Shown here piece after piece: positions 29,866 to 39,516 of a stretch of 64,000 nt of DNA; position 1 is the first letter of the stretch, and every line of letters begins with the position of its first letter. The translations under genes were made by a program, and so were the position numbers. Source of the DNA: Pseudemcibacter aquimaris (lineage in GTDB: Bacteria; Pseudomonadota; Alphaproteobacteria; Sphingomonadales; Emcibacteraceae); contig NZ_CP079800.1 of NCBI RefSeq assembly GCF_028869115.1, forward strand, positions 1,054,001 through 1,118,000. The letters are read 5' to 3'. The notes beneath the pieces were generated by a model. It saw only the letters and a program-made list of their open reading frames with translations, was not told the DNA's origin and did no database searches.

Positions 29866-31797
29866 ATGTATCAGACACTTGTCTTCTTACCACTGCTCAC
29901 CTCTATCATTGCCGGATTATTCGGCAATCAGATTGGTAACCGTGGTGCACAGATCATTACGTGTGGCGGACTTATTATTTCTGCCATCCTGTCATGGATC
30001 GGATTTTTCAATGTGGCGATGGCCGCGGGTGATCATGCCGTACACGTTCAAGTATTAAGCTGGATTGTTTCCGGTGATTTCAATGTGAACTGGGCGTTCC
30101 AGATCGACACACTAACATCAGTGATGTTGGTTGTGGTGACATCTGTTTCTTGTCTTGTGCACATTTACAGTGTTGGCTACATGAGCCATGATCCACACAT
30201 TCCACGCTTTATGTCTTATCTATCGCTCTTCACATTTGCGATGCTTATGCTTGTAACATCTGACAACTTTGTTCAAATGTTCTTCGGCTGGGAAGGGGTG
30301 GGCCTAGCGTCATACCTACTGATTGGTTTTTGGTATAAGAAACCATCTGCATGTGCAGCGGCGATTAAAGCGTTCGTTGTGAACCGTGTTGGTGACTTTG
30401 GTTTTGCTCTTGGTATTTTCGCGATCTTCATGACATTCGGCAGCGCTGATTTCTCAGTTGTATTCGCTGATGTTGGTTCATATACAGAAAGCACAATCAA
30501 TTTCCTTGGTATGGAATTTGATCTTCTGACAACAATCTGTTTGCTTCTGTTCGTTGGTGCGATGGGTAAATCAGCTCAGCTTGGTTTACATACATGGCTT
30601 CCTGACGCGATGGAAGGTCCGACACCGGTATCCGCACTTATCCATGCGGCGACAATGGTGACAGCGGGCGTATTCATGGTGGCACGTTGTTCACCGCTAT
30701 TTGAATATGCACCGGATGCACTTGCGGTTGTTGCGGTTATTGGTGCTTCAACAGCGTTTTTCGCAGCGACAGTTGGTATGTCACAGTTTGATATTAAACG
30801 TGTGATTGCTTATTCAACATGTTCACAGCTTGGTTATATGTTCTTCGCCCTTGGTGTTAGTGCATATGGCGCAGCGATTTTCCATCTATTCACTCACGCA
30901 TTCTTTAAAGCGTTACTGTTCCTTGGTTCCGGTTCTGTGATCCACGCAAGCAGCGACGAACAAGATATGCGCAATATGGGTGGTTTAAGAAAACAAATTC
31001 CGGTTACCTTCTGGATGATGACAATCGGTACGCTTGCGCTTACTGGTTTCCCATTCCTTGCGGGTTACTATTCAAAAGATATGATCATTGAAAGCGCATT
31101 TGCGGCACATTCAACAGTTGGTACATTTGCCTTCGGTCTTGGTGTAACAGCGGCGCTGATGACAAGCTTCTATTCATGGCGTCTGGTGTTCATGACATTC
31201 TTCGGTGAAAGCCGTGCAAGTCAAGAAGTTCAGGACCATGTTCACGAAAGCCCACAGGTTATGCTTATTCCGCTTTATATTCTTGCGGTTGGTGCTGTGG
31301 CCTCTGGTTTCGTGTTTAAAGAATACTTTGTTGGTCATAACTACGAAGAGTTCTGGGCTGGTTCATTGTTCATTATCGGTGACAACATCATGGAAGCAGC
31401 ACACCATGTGCCGGGCTGGGTGATTGCATCACCGTTTATCGCCATGGTTATTGGTTTTGTCAGCGCTTGGTATTTCTATATTAAAGAGCCAAGCATGCCA
31501 GGTAAGCTTGTAAAAACATGGCGCTTTGCCCATGCGATTAGCTTTAACAAATGGTATTTCGATGAACTATACGACATTATCTTTGTGAAGCCTGCGATGA
31601 AGCTTGGTATGATTTTCTGGAAACGCGGTGATGAAAACATCATCGACCGTTATGGCCCGGATGGGGTTTCAGGTGCGGTTGTGCGCCTTGCGGAACGTTT
31701 CAAAAATCTTCAAACCGGTTATTTATATCATTATGCGTTTGCCATGTTGATTGGTCTTTCGGCCTTCGTGACATGGTTCGTGTTGGGAGGACAGTAA
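29866..31797 (+). CDS. nuoL: NADH-quinone oxidoreductase subunit L
   Basis: Largest antiporter-like proton-pumping subunit (ND5 homologue), 643 residues. The conserved [19 protein letters not shown] loop contains the key glutamate, and [28 protein letters not shown] carries the proton-path lysine and histidine region. The C-terminal part includes the lateral helix that braces NuoM and NuoN. Confidence 0.97.
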   Translation: MYQTLVFLPLLTSIIAGLFGNQIGNRGAQIITCGGLIISAILSWIGFFNVAMAAGDHAVHVQVLSWIVSGDFNVNWAFQIDTLTSVMLVVVTSVSCLVHIYSVGYMSHDPHIPRFMSYLSLFTFAMLMLVTSDNFVQMFFGWEGVGLASYLLIGFWYKKPSACAAAIKAFVVNRVGDFGFALGIFAIFMTFGSADFSVVFADVGSYTESTINFLGMEFDLLTTICLLLFVGAMGKSAQLGLHTWLPDAMEGPTPVSALIHAATMVTAGVFMVARCSPLFEYAPDALAVVAVIGASTAFFAATVGMSQFDIKRVIAYSTCSQLGYMFFALGVSAYGAAIFHLFTHAFFKALLFLGSGSVIHASSDEQDMRNMGGLRKQIPVTFWMMTIGTLALTGFPFLAGYYSKDMIIESAFAAHSTVGTFAFGLGVTAALMTSFYSWRLVFMTFFGESRASQEVQDHVHESPQVMLIPLYILAVGAVASGFVFKEYFVGHNYEEFWAGSLFIIGDNIMEAAHHVPGWVIASPFIAMVIGFVSAWYFYIKEPSMPGKLVKTWRFAHAISFNKWYFDELYDIIFVKPAMKLGMIFWKRGDENIIDRYGPDGVSGAVVRLAERFKNLQTGYLYHYAFAMLIGLSAFVTWFVLGGQ

Positions 31798-31798
31798 A

Positions 31799-33340
31799 AT
31801 GGAACATTTCCCAATTCTTTCTGCCATCACATTCCTGCCGCTTCTTGGTGTTCTTATTATTTTAAGCATCAAGGGTGATGAGGAAGTTGTAGCGCGTAAC
31901 GCAAGAAATGCAGCATTACTGACAACAGTGGCTACATTCCTGTTCTCAATGGTTCTGTGGTTTAGTTTCGATAAAACAACGGCTGATTTCCAGTTTGTTG
32001 AAGAGGCACACTGGCTTGGTGGTGGTATTCAGTATAAAATGGGTATCGACGGTATTTCCGTACTGTTCGTTCTACTAACGACATTCATTATGCCGATTTG
32101 TATTCTTTGTGGATGGGATTCTATCAAGCATCGCGTTAAAGAATATATGATTTCATTCTTGCTACTTGAAACATTTATGATCGGTGTATTCTGTTCACTT
32201 GATCTTGTGATGTTCTATGTATTCTTTGAAGCTGGTCTTATCCCAATGTTCTTAATCATTGGTGTATGGGGCGGTAATAACCGTGTTTATGCGGCTTATA
32301 AACTGTTCCTTTATACATTACTTGGTTCAGTACTTATGCTTGTAGCCATGATTTATATGTATGGTCAGGCAGGTACAACAGACATCCCAACATTGATGCA
32401 GCATGGATTTAACCCAAGTGCGCAGATATGGTTGTTCCTTGCATTCTTCGCATCTTTTGCGGTGAAAATGCCGATGTGGCCGGTACATACCTGGCTTCCG
32501 GATGCTCACGTGCAGGCGCCAACGGCTGGTTCCGTTATTCTGGCGGGTATTTTGCTTAAAATGGGCGGTTACGGTTTCCTTCGTTTCTCACTTCCAATGT
32601 TCCCGGTTGCATCCGAGGAACTAGCATGGTTGATTTACCTGCTTAGCTGTATTGCGATTGTGTACACATCACTTGTGGCCCTGCGCCAAACAGATATGAA
32701 AAAGTTGATTGCTTATTCATCGGTTGCGCATATGGGTTTTGTGACCGTTGGTATTTTCGCATTCAATGTACAAGGGATCGAAGGTTCGATCATTGTTATG
32801 CTTGCTCACGGTTTCGTGGCTTCTGCATTATTCCTTTGTGTGGGTGTGGTTTATGACCGTCTTCATACACGTGACATTGATCGTTACGGTGGTCTTGTGA
32901 ACATTATGCCACGTTACGCACTTGTGTTTATGTTCTTCACGATGGCATCAGTTGGCCTTCCGGGAACAGCGAACTTCGTGGGTGAGGTACTTGTACTTGT
33001 TGGTATCTTTAAGGTTAGTACTTGGACAACATTCTGGGCACTTACCGGTGTGATCCTTGGTGCGGCATATATGCTTTACTTATACCGCCGTGTGGTATTT
33101 GGTCCTCTGACCAAAGATGATCTAAAAGATCTTCTGGATATGGATAAACGTGAAATCCTTGTGTTTGCACCGCTGGTGATCTTAACGCTTTGGATGGGTA
33201 TTTACCCAAGCACATTCATGGATTTCATTCATGTGTCTGTTGATAATCTTGTTTCACAACATGAAGCATCAATGGCTGCTTATCACTCAACAGTTGAAAC
33301 CGTAAAAGAAGTCGCCCAAGCAGCGACATCTGGACATTAG
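31799..33340 (+). CDS. nuoM: NADH-quinone oxidoreductase subunit M
   Basis: Antiporter-like subunit (ND4 homologue), 513 residues. The [20 protein letters not shown] glutamate helix and [23 protein letters not shown] are visible. It starts one base after nuoL and ends 10 bp before nuoN. Confidence 0.97.
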   Translation: MEHFPILSAITFLPLLGVLIILSIKGDEEVVARNARNAALLTTVATFLFSMVLWFSFDKTTADFQFVEEAHWLGGGIQYKMGIDGISVLFVLLTTFIMPICILCGWDSIKHRVKEYMISFLLLETFMIGVFCSLDLVMFYVFFEAGLIPMFLIIGVWGGNNRVYAAYKLFLYTLLGSVLMLVAMIYMYGQAGTTDIPTLMQHGFNPSAQIWLFLAFFASFAVKMPMWPVHTWLPDAHVQAPTAGSVILAGILLKMGGYGFLRFSLPMFPVASEELAWLIYLLSCIAIVYTSLVALRQTDMKKLIAYSSVAHMGFVTVGIFAFNVQGIEGSIIVMLAHGFVASALFLCVGVVYDRLHTRDIDRYGGLVNIMPRYALVFMFFTMASVGLPGTANFVGEVLVLVGIFKVSTWTTFWALTGVILGAAYMLYLYRRVVFGPLTKDDLKDLLDMDKREILVFAPLVILTLWMGIYPSTFMDFIHVSVDNLVSQHEASMAAYHSTVETVKEVAQAATSGH

Positions 33341-33350
33341 GAGAAAAACA

Positions 33351-34802
33351 ATGACTGAACTATTTCCTAATCTTGCAATTGCATACGGTGAAATCTTCCT
33401 AGCAGTAGGGGCGATGGCGCTACTGATGGTTGGTGTGTTTAAGAAAGACAGTGTGAATGCTGTTAGTTGGCTTGCTGTTATTATGATGGTCGTGACATTG
33501 TTCCTGACTGTACAGTCCAGTGGCACGCAAAGCTTCACATTCAATAATATGTTTGTAGCTGATGGCTTCACGACATTTATGAAAATACTTGTACTTGTGG
33601 CATCCGCACTTGCGGTGATCATGTCACGTGAGTTCTTTAAATTAGAAGGTGATGACCGCTTTGAATTTCCGGTACTGGTAACATTGTCTGCTGTCGGTAT
33701 GATGGTGATGGTTAGTGCCAATGACCTGATGACACTTTACATGGGTATTGAACTTCAAAGTTTGGCTTTATATGTTCTTGCGGCGTTTAAACGTGACAGT
33801 GAACGTTCAACGGAAGCGGGTCTTAAGTATTTCGTACTTGGTGCATTGTCATCTGGTATTCTGCTTTATGGTTGTTCACTTGTTTACGGCTTTATCGGCA
33901 GCACGAACTTCACATCAATTGCAGCGGCGATTTCAAACCTTGATCATGCGCCGATTGGTGCGATTGTTGGTCTTGTATTCGTTCTTGCGGGTCTTGCGTT
34001 TAAAGTATCGGCGGTACCGTTCCATATGTGGACACCGGACGTATACGAAGGTTCACAAACACCTGTTACAGCATTTTTCGCTGTGGCACCAAAGGTGGCG
34101 GCGCTTGCGCTTCTTGCCCGCACACTTTATGTGCCATTCGGTGATATGAGCGGTTCATGGCAGCAGGTTATAATCTTTATGTCAGTTGCGTCGATGATCC
34201 TTGGTTCATTCGCAGCGATCATGCAAACAAACATCAAACGTCTGATGGCTTATAGTTCCATCGGTCATATTGGTTTTGCGCTTCTTGGTCTTGTGGCGGG
34301 TAATTCAGAAGGCCTTCGTGGTGTGATGATTTACATGGCAATTTACCTTGTGATGAATGTGGGTACATTTGTTTGCATCATGTCAATGCGCCGAAAAGAA
34401 GACGGCATGGTTGAAGAGATCAGTGATCTTTCCGGTCTTGGCCGTAACCATCCTGCGCTTGCTCTTGCGATTAGTATCTTTATGTTCTCGCTTGCTGGTA
34501 TTCCGCCGCTCGCTGGTTTCTTTGCGAAATGGTATGTGGTTATTCCTGTTGTGAATGCAGGGTACTTTACTCTTGCAACCATCGCGGTTCTAGCAAGCGT
34601 GGTTGGTGCTTATTATTACATTCGCATTGTTAAGGTTATGTATTTTGATGATCCTGTAGAAGGTTTCGTGGAACAGAAATCATACCCAATGAAGATTATT
34701 GCAACTGTTGCGGCACTTCTTGTGATTGCCTTTATCATTCCGCAAATTTCAAGTCCTATTCTTGATAGCGCGGCTATGGCAGCAGAAAATTTATCGCAAT
34801 AA
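33351..34802 (+). CDS. nuoN: NADH-quinone oxidoreductase subunit N
   Basis: Third antiporter-like subunit (ND2 homologue), 483 residues. It shows YMGIELQSLALYVLAAFKR with the glutamate, and PFHMWTPDVYEGSQTPVTAFFAV. As the last nuo gene it is only 7 bp from birA, so transcription probably continues into the next genes. Confidence 0.97.
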   Translation: MTELFPNLAIAYGEIFLAVGAMALLMVGVFKKDSVNAVSWLAVIMMVVTLFLTVQSSGTQSFTFNNMFVADGFTTFMKILVLVASALAVIMSREFFKLEGDDRFEFPVLVTLSAVGMMVMVSANDLMTLYMGIELQSLALYVLAAFKRDSERSTEAGLKYFVLGALSSGILLYGCSLVYGFIGSTNFTSIAAAISNLDHAPIGAIVGLVFVLAGLAFKVSAVPFHMWTPDVYEGSQTPVTAFFAVAPKVAALALLARTLYVPFGDMSGSWQQVIIFMSVASMILGSFAAIMQTNIKRLMAYSSIGHIGFALLGLVAGNSEGLRGVMIYMAIYLVMNVGTFVCIMSMRRKEDGMVEEISDLSGLGRNHPALALAISIFMFSLAGIPPLAGFFAKWYVVIPVVNAGYFTLATIAVLASVVGAYYYIRIVKVMYFDDPVEGFVEQKSYPMKIIATVAALLVIAFIIPQISSPILDSAAMAAENLSQ

Positions 34803-34809
34803 AAATTCT

Positions 34810-35571
34810 ATGAGCGACTATTCAAATTTAGAAATGCCTGATGGTTTCGATCATCAGGCATTTTTGTCTATAGACAGCACCAATAAAGAAGCCATCCGAC
34901 AAATTGATAAGGGCGTGGGTAGTGGTCATTGGATTACATCCGATGAACAGGTTGGTGGCCGTGGCCGTGGTGGCCGAGAATGGGTTTCAAAAGCGGGCAA
35001 TTTATACAGTACGCTTATTTATGATACGAATAAAAGCCTATGCCATTCGGCGCAGTTATCATTTGTAACATCACTTGCTGTGCGAGATACGGTTGCGGCA
35101 TTTGTGAATTCAGGTGACGTTAAATGCAAATGGCCCAATGATGTACTTGTGGATGGTGCCAAAATTTCAGGCATCTTGCTTGAAACCTATAGCAAGCATG
35201 GTGGTCCAAATTTAATGATTATCGGCATCGGTATCAATGTTGCCCACCATCCGGATAATACGCTTTATCCCACAACCCACATCAATGATAAAACGGATAA
35301 GCCATTTGGACATTTTGAAGTATTTCATATTCTTGCTGGAAAAATGGCAGAATGGCTTCATATCTGGCAGGAACATGGTTTTCCTGTCATTCGTGATGAA
35401 TGGTTAAAACATGCAAAAGGCCAGGGCGAAATGATAAAAGTTCGTCTGCCTGATCAGGAATTAAATGGACGATTTGTTGACCTGGACAGTCAGGGCGCGT
35501 TAAAGTTGGACATGGGTAATGAAATAAAGTTAATCCATTCGGGTGATGTGTTTTTCCCGAATGATACATAA
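34810..35571 (+). CDS. birA: Biotin-[acetyl-CoA-carboxylase] ligase
   Basis: Activates biotin with ATP and attaches it to the biotin carboxyl carrier protein. Of the 253 residues, the biotinyl-AMP loop is GGRGRGGREWVS and KWPNDVLVDGAKISGILLE is the substrate-binding core; a small C-terminal SH3-like domain follows. There is no N-terminal helix-turn-helix, so it is a mono-functional ligase and not a repressor. The ATG at 34810 is chosen because the upstream extension of the frame lies within nuoN. Confidence 0.94.
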   Translation: MSDYSNLEMPDGFDHQAFLSIDSTNKEAIRQIDKGVGSGHWITSDEQVGGRGRGGREWVSKAGNLYSTLIYDTNKSLCHSAQLSFVTSLAVRDTVAAFVNSGDVKCKWPNDVLVDGAKISGILLETYSKHGGPNLMIIGIGINVAHHPDNTLYPTTHINDKTDKPFGHFEVFHILAGKMAEWLHIWQEHGFPVIRDEWLKHAKGQGEMIKVRLPDQELNGRFVDLDSQGALKLDMGNEIKLIHSGDVFFPNDT

Positions 35572-35582
35572 GAGAAAATAAA

Positions 35583-36353
35583 ATGCTATTAGCCATCGAT
35601 GCAGGTAACACAAACATAGTTTTCGCCCTTCATGATGAAGATAAGATTATTCACAAATGGCGTATTTCAAGTGCGGACAGCCGTACTGCCGATGAATATA
35701 TGGTTTGGTTGTCGCAGCTTTTGAATTTTGAAAATCTTGATGCATCCGATATTACCGGGGCAATTATTGCGACGGTGGTACCGCAAACTTTATTCCCGTT
35801 ACAGCTTTTATGCCGCAGATATTTTAACTGCACCGCGCTTGTGGTTGGGGAAGATGATGTTAATTTAAATGTTAATGTGAAACTTCCAAACCCGGCTGAG
35901 GTCGGCGCAGACAGGCTCGTGAATGCAGTCGCGGCTCATAAACGATATGGCGGGGCGATGGTCATAATTGATTTTGGAACGGCGACCACCTTTGACGTTA
36001 TTGACGAAGATGGTGATTATTACGGCGGTGTGATTGCGCCGGGTGTAAATCTTTCTGTTGAGGCCTTAAGCATGGCGGCGGCGAAATTGCCGCGTGTTGC
36101 CGTTGAAAAACCGGCTAAAGTAATTGGTGATAGTACAATTTCAGCCATTCAATCAGGAATTTTTTATGGTTATCTTTCAATGATCGAAGGAATGGTGGAA
36201 CGTATTCGTGCAGAATTTAATGGTCCTATGAAAGTTCTGGCGACTGGTGGACTTGCGACACTTTTCAATGAGGCATCAGATGTAATTGAATTGGTTGACC
36301 AGGAACTTACCACATATGGTCTGTTTGAAATATATTGGGCCAATCAGAAATAA
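35583..36353 (+). CDS. coaX: Type III pantothenate kinase
   Basis: First step of coenzyme A synthesis. The 256 residues belong to the ASKHA fold: LLAIDAGNTNIVFA binds phosphate, EVGADRLVNAVAAHKRYGG includes the catalytic aspartate, and VIIDFGTATTFDVID is the second phosphate motif. It is placed between birA and rnj as in most alphaproteobacteria, and its TAA shares a base with the rnj ATG. Confidence 0.95.
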   Translation: MLLAIDAGNTNIVFALHDEDKIIHKWRISSADSRTADEYMVWLSQLLNFENLDASDITGAIIATVVPQTLFPLQLLCRRYFNCTALVVGEDDVNLNVNVKLPNPAEVGADRLVNAVAAHKRYGGAMVIIDFGTATTFDVIDEDGDYYGGVIAPGVNLSVEALSMAAAKLPRVAVEKPAKVIGDSTISAIQSGIFYGYLSMIEGMVERIRAEFNGPMKVLATGGLATLFNEASDVIELVDQELTTYGLFEIYWANQK

Positions 36354-38020
36354 TGAGTAACGATTTTAAACAGCTTTTATATTTACCGCTTGGTGGTTCT
36401 GGCGAAATTGGAATGAACCTAAATTTATATTCCTATGATAATCAATGGATCATGGTTGATTGTGGTATTTCATTTGCTGATGATTATTTGCCGGGCATTG
36501 ACCTGATTATGCCTAATGTGGATTTCGTTGATGGTATAAAGGATGATTTAAAGGCGCTCGTCTTAACCCATGCCCATGAAGATCACATCGGTGCTGTTGC
36601 GCATCTTTGGCCAAGGTTTGGTTGTCCGATATACGCAACACCATTTACAGCAAGCCTTTTAAGATCAAAATTTTCTGAAGCAGGATTATTGGATACTGTT
36701 GAAATTAATGAAATTCCATTGGGTGGTCAGTTCAGTGTTGGTGACTTTGATATGGAATATGTAACGCTTACTCATTCAATTCCAGAACCCAATGCGCTGA
36801 ATATTAAAACACCACTTGGAACCATATTCCATACGGGAGATTGGAAAATTGATCCTGATCCATTGGTTGGTGATAACCTTGATCATAAAAGGTTAAAAGA
36901 GATTGGTGATGAAGGGGTGCTGGCGATTGTTTGCGACAGCACAAACGTGTTTAATAAGAAACCGTCCGGTTCAGAATTAGAAGTTCGTGAAACATTAATC
37001 GATATCGTTAAGCAAAAAACTCAAGGCGCGATTTTCTGCACCACATTTTCATCAAATATCGCCCGTCTTGCCACATTGGGTGAAGTGGCAAAAATAACGG
37101 GACGTCATTTATGCCTCATCGGTCGTTCGATGAAACGAAATGTGGCTGCTGCCAAGGAATGTGGCTATTTGCAAGATTTGCCGCCAATCCTGGATGAGGA
37201 TGACGCATCACATATCCCGCGTAATAAAATATTATTCATCATGACTGGTTGTCAGGGGGATGCCCGCGCTGCACTTATGCGTATTGTGCAGGATAATCAT
37301 AAACTTATTCATATTACCAAGGGGGATACGGTGATCTTTTCATCAAAGGTTATCCCCGGCAATGAAAGAACCATATACCGTGTTTATAATCTGATCGCTG
37401 AAAAAGGGGCTGACATCATCAGCGAAAAAGATGCAATGGTTCATGTGTCCGGTCATCCGGGTCAGGAAGAATTAAAACAAATGTATGATTGGATCAGACC
37501 GGAAATTGTCGTTCCAACCCACGGTGAAAATGTACATTTAAATAAACAGGCCGAATTTGCCAAATCAGTCGGCTTTAAGAAGACGGCCGTCCCTAAAAAC
37601 GGACTGGCGATCAAGTTAGCCCCAAATGGTCCCGAAGTAATCAATGAAGTGCCGGTGGGAAGACTAGCTTTAGATGGCATTCATTTGATCGAAGATGATG
37701 ATATGGCCATCGTTGAACGCCGCCGCATTATGCACAATGGCGTAATGATCATTCATTTGGTTGTTGATACGGATGGGTATTTATTGGCCCCAATTGATAT
37801 AACGGCGCAAGGGGTGCCAAAAGGGGAAAACGAAGAACACGATAAATTCGTTGATGATAAGTTACATGAAGCGCTTGGCATGGCCACGCAAAAACATTTA
37901 AAAGATGATGATGTATTAAATGAACTTGTAAGGTCCGTTGGCCGAAGAGCATCCAGAAGGTTCACCGGAAAAGGAACAGGCCCGATCACAACGGTAAAAA
38001 TAACAAGGATCAAGAAATGA
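36353..38020 (+). CDS. rnj: Ribonuclease J
   Basis: Metallo-beta-lactamase/beta-CASP nuclease with 5' exonuclease and endonuclease activity in RNA processing and decay. The 555 residues begin LLYLPLGGSGEIGMN, and zinc ligands are H73, H75, D77 and H78 in THAHEDHIGAV. The beta-CASP insert and the histidine in VSGHPGQEELKQM follow, then a C-terminal domain. The start at 36353 overlaps coaX by one base; a longer frame from 36335 lies inside coaX. It overlaps mce by 4 bp. Confidence 0.95.
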   Translation: MSNDFKQLLYLPLGGSGEIGMNLNLYSYDNQWIMVDCGISFADDYLPGIDLIMPNVDFVDGIKDDLKALVLTHAHEDHIGAVAHLWPRFGCPIYATPFTASLLRSKFSEAGLLDTVEINEIPLGGQFSVGDFDMEYVTLTHSIPEPNALNIKTPLGTIFHTGDWKIDPDPLVGDNLDHKRLKEIGDEGVLAIVCDSTNVFNKKPSGSELEVRETLIDIVKQKTQGAIFCTTFSSNIARLATLGEVAKITGRHLCLIGRSMKRNVAAAKECGYLQDLPPILDEDDASHIPRNKILFIMTGCQGDARAALMRIVQDNHKLIHITKGDTVIFSSKVIPGNERTIYRVYNLIAEKGADIISEKDAMVHVSGHPGQEELKQMYDWIRPEIVVPTHGENVHLNKQAEFAKSVGFKKTAVPKNGLAIKLAPNGPEVINEVPVGRLALDGIHLIEDDDMAIVERRRIMHNGVMIIHLVVDTDGYLLAPIDITAQGVPKGENEEHDKFVDDKLHEALGMATQKHLKDDDVLNELVRSVGRRASRRFTGKGTGPITTVKITRIKK

Positions 38021-38421
38021 TTGAACGATTAAATCATATTGCCATTGCCGTGCCGGATATGGACGCTGCCATTAACATGTACCGTGATGCGCTTGGTGCC
38101 GATGTTTCAGAAACGATTGATTTGCCGGATCACGGTGTGACAGTCGCGTTTGTGAATCTTGAAAATACAAAAATCGAATTATTGCATCCGCTAGGGGATA
38201 AATCGCCGATTACATCTTACTTGCAAAAAAATGGTGCAGGGGGTATTCACCATGTGTGCTACGAAGTGGGTGATATTCTGAAAGCAAGGGATCATTTAAT
38301 CGAAAAAGGTATGCGAATTCTTGGGGACGGAGAGCCAAAAACAGGTGCACATGGAAAGCCTGTATTATTTCTTCATCCAAAGGATTTTCTCGGCACGCTT
38401 ATTGAATTAGAAGAGGTATAG
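38017..38421 (+). CDS. mce: Methylmalonyl-CoA epimerase
   Basis: Interconverts the two epimers of methylmalonyl-CoA for propionate and branched-chain breakdown. The 134-residue protein is a paired VOC fold: H7 in LNHIAIAVPDMDAA and H in GGIHHVCYEV bind metal, with the final glutamate in GTLIELEEV. It overlaps rnj by 4 bp (ATGA), suggesting coupled translation. Confidence 0.92.
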   Translation: MIERLNHIAIAVPDMDAAINMYRDALGADVSETIDLPDHGVTVAFVNLENTKIELLHPLGDKSPITSYLQKNGAGGIHHVCYEVGDILKARDHLIEKGMRILGDGEPKTGAHGKPVLFLHPKDFLGTLIELEEV

Positions 38422-38429
38422 AGGTCAAA

Positions 38430-38675
38430 ATGGACTTAATTGGTTATAGCATCACATTTTTTGTTTCTTGGTGGATTATCTTATTTATGGTTCTGCCTCT
38501 TGGCGTCAAAACGCATCACGAATCTGATGAAGAAATCACAGACGGTGTTGAGGTGGGGTCACCTGTTCATGCAAATATTAAAAAGAAAATGGTTCTAAAT
38601 ACAATCATTACAGTTTGTTTTATGATTGTTGTAGGACTTGTTGATTATTTTGATTTGGTATCGCTGAAACCATAA
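38430..38675 (+). CDS. DUF1467 family small membrane protein
   Basis: 81 residues with two membrane helices (about 7-27 and 55-75). The stretch WWIILFMVLPLGVKTHHESDE and the cytoplasmic GVEVGSPVHANIKKKMVLNT match the DUF1467 pattern. It stands between mce and proS in many alphaproteobacteria; the function is not known. It is the likely last gene of the nuo-to-mce transcript. Confidence 0.88.
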   Translation: MDLIGYSITFFVSWWIILFMVLPLGVKTHHESDEEITDGVEVGSPVHANIKKKMVLNTIITVCFMIVVGLVDYFDLVSLKP

Positions 38676-38690
38676 TTTAATTCAGGCATA

Positions 38691-38715
38691 AAAAAAGCAA
38701 GGGTAAAACCTTGCT
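38691..38715 (-). terminator. Intrinsic terminator, minus strand; weak on the plus strand
   Basis: Read on the minus strand, GCAAGG, TTTTAC and CCTTGC are followed by seven T residues. On the plus strand the same hairpin is followed only by CTTCTTT, so it may end the DUF1467 transcript weakly. No minus-strand protein gene feeds it, which supports a small RNA upstream on that strand. Confidence 0.75.
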
Positions 38716-38840
38716 CTTCTTTGGTGTAGTGAGTTTGTTACCAAATTCTTTTTTATTTTTACTTAAGAGTTTCCTCGCTCCCAAACTTGGGTCTCACTTG
38801 TGATAAGAACCTTAGTGGAGACTTATGCGACTGTCACCCC
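38691..38840 (-). ncRNA. Candidate small RNA, minus strand, about 150 nt
   Basis: On the minus strand this stretch reads as consecutive hairpins. GTCTCCACT pairs with AGTGAGAC (one bulge). Next comes CCCAA-GT-TTGGG, then GAG-GAAA-CTC and TTTG-GTAA-CAAA, both with GNRA-type loops, and finally a perfect intrinsic terminator. GNRA loops and the T-run exist only on this strand. Against it, the outer ends (GGTG and CACC) pair slightly better as plus-strand RNA. No long frame is present. A poor promoter (TTGCAA, 17-18 bp, AAATAT) lies upstream on the minus strand. It does not fit tmRNA, SRP RNA or the single-rod fold of 6S RNA. Confidence 0.42.
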
Positions 38841-38941
38841 AAAAATGAAGATAACTGTAATATTTTTGCTATATGTGTTATTTTTGCAACATATTGATCT
38901 TTTGAGCAGCTCTATCCTATGATAGAGGCAGGAGAAAGCAG

Positions 38942-39445
38942 ATGCCAATGACCAGTTTCAGTACATTTTTAACCATAATAAGTGCATTAACCCTGCAAGA
39001 ATCAGTTGTGCCAGATCCTGATGTATTACCACCACAAGGAATGGCGCAGGAACAAATAGAGCGAATTATTCTGGTTACACCAGCGCATTGCAATTTGTTA
39101 ACCCCGCATATTCCGGATGCTGATGTGGAATATAACCCGGGTAAGGATGTAAGAGGGCGTGATGTGGTGCCAGCCGATCTTAATGGTGGTGGGGACAGTC
39201 TTGGGATTGGTCAAAATGGGTATTCGTTTTATTTAACCCATGATGCATTAAGGGACGCGAACTTAAATGAAAAATATGGTTTAACTGGATCACAAGAAGG
39301 AAAAATTATCCTTGGACAGGTTACGGTTAAGGATGGCGATGTTCTTTGGAATGGTGCATCATTGCGCGAAGCTGACCGAAACCGTATATATATGCTCTGC
39401 GACGAAGAAAGACGCACAAAAAAGCGCCCAATTATCAAAAGGTAA
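38942..39445 (+). CDS. Hypothetical protein with N-terminal signal-like segment
   Basis: I do not recognise the family by name. Of the 167 residues, the first 20 or so are hydrophobic (FSTFLTIISALTL) and may be a signal peptide, though a basic N-terminus is lacking. The rest is hydrophilic, with a central block VEYNPGKDVRGRDVVPADLNG, a single cysteine pair (C50 and C152 by approximate count) and a basic end. AGGAGA precedes the ATG. It lies alone between DUF1467 and proS, behind a CTCTATC-CTAT-GATAGAG hairpin at 38910-38927. Confidence 0.72.
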   Translation: MPMTSFSTFLTIISALTLQESVVPDPDVLPPQGMAQEQIERIILVTPAHCNLLTPHIPDADVEYNPGKDVRGRDVVPADLNGGGDSLGIGQNGYSFYLTHDALRDANLNEKYGLTGSQEGKIILGQVTVKDGDVLWNGASLREADRNRIYMLCDEERRTKKRPIIKR

Positions 39446-39516
39446 TTGCAGTAAATCACACGGGTGATATAAAGCAATTATATCAATTTTAATTTTATTT
39501 ATTTTCAAGGTAAAAA

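Noticed and set aside
38691-38840. 6S RNA, tmRNA or SRP RNA as identity of the candidate small RNA
   Set aside because: There is no tRNA-like end or tag frame (tmRNA), no GGAAGCAGC-type loop (SRP), and the fold is a chain of small hairpins rather than one long rod (6S).
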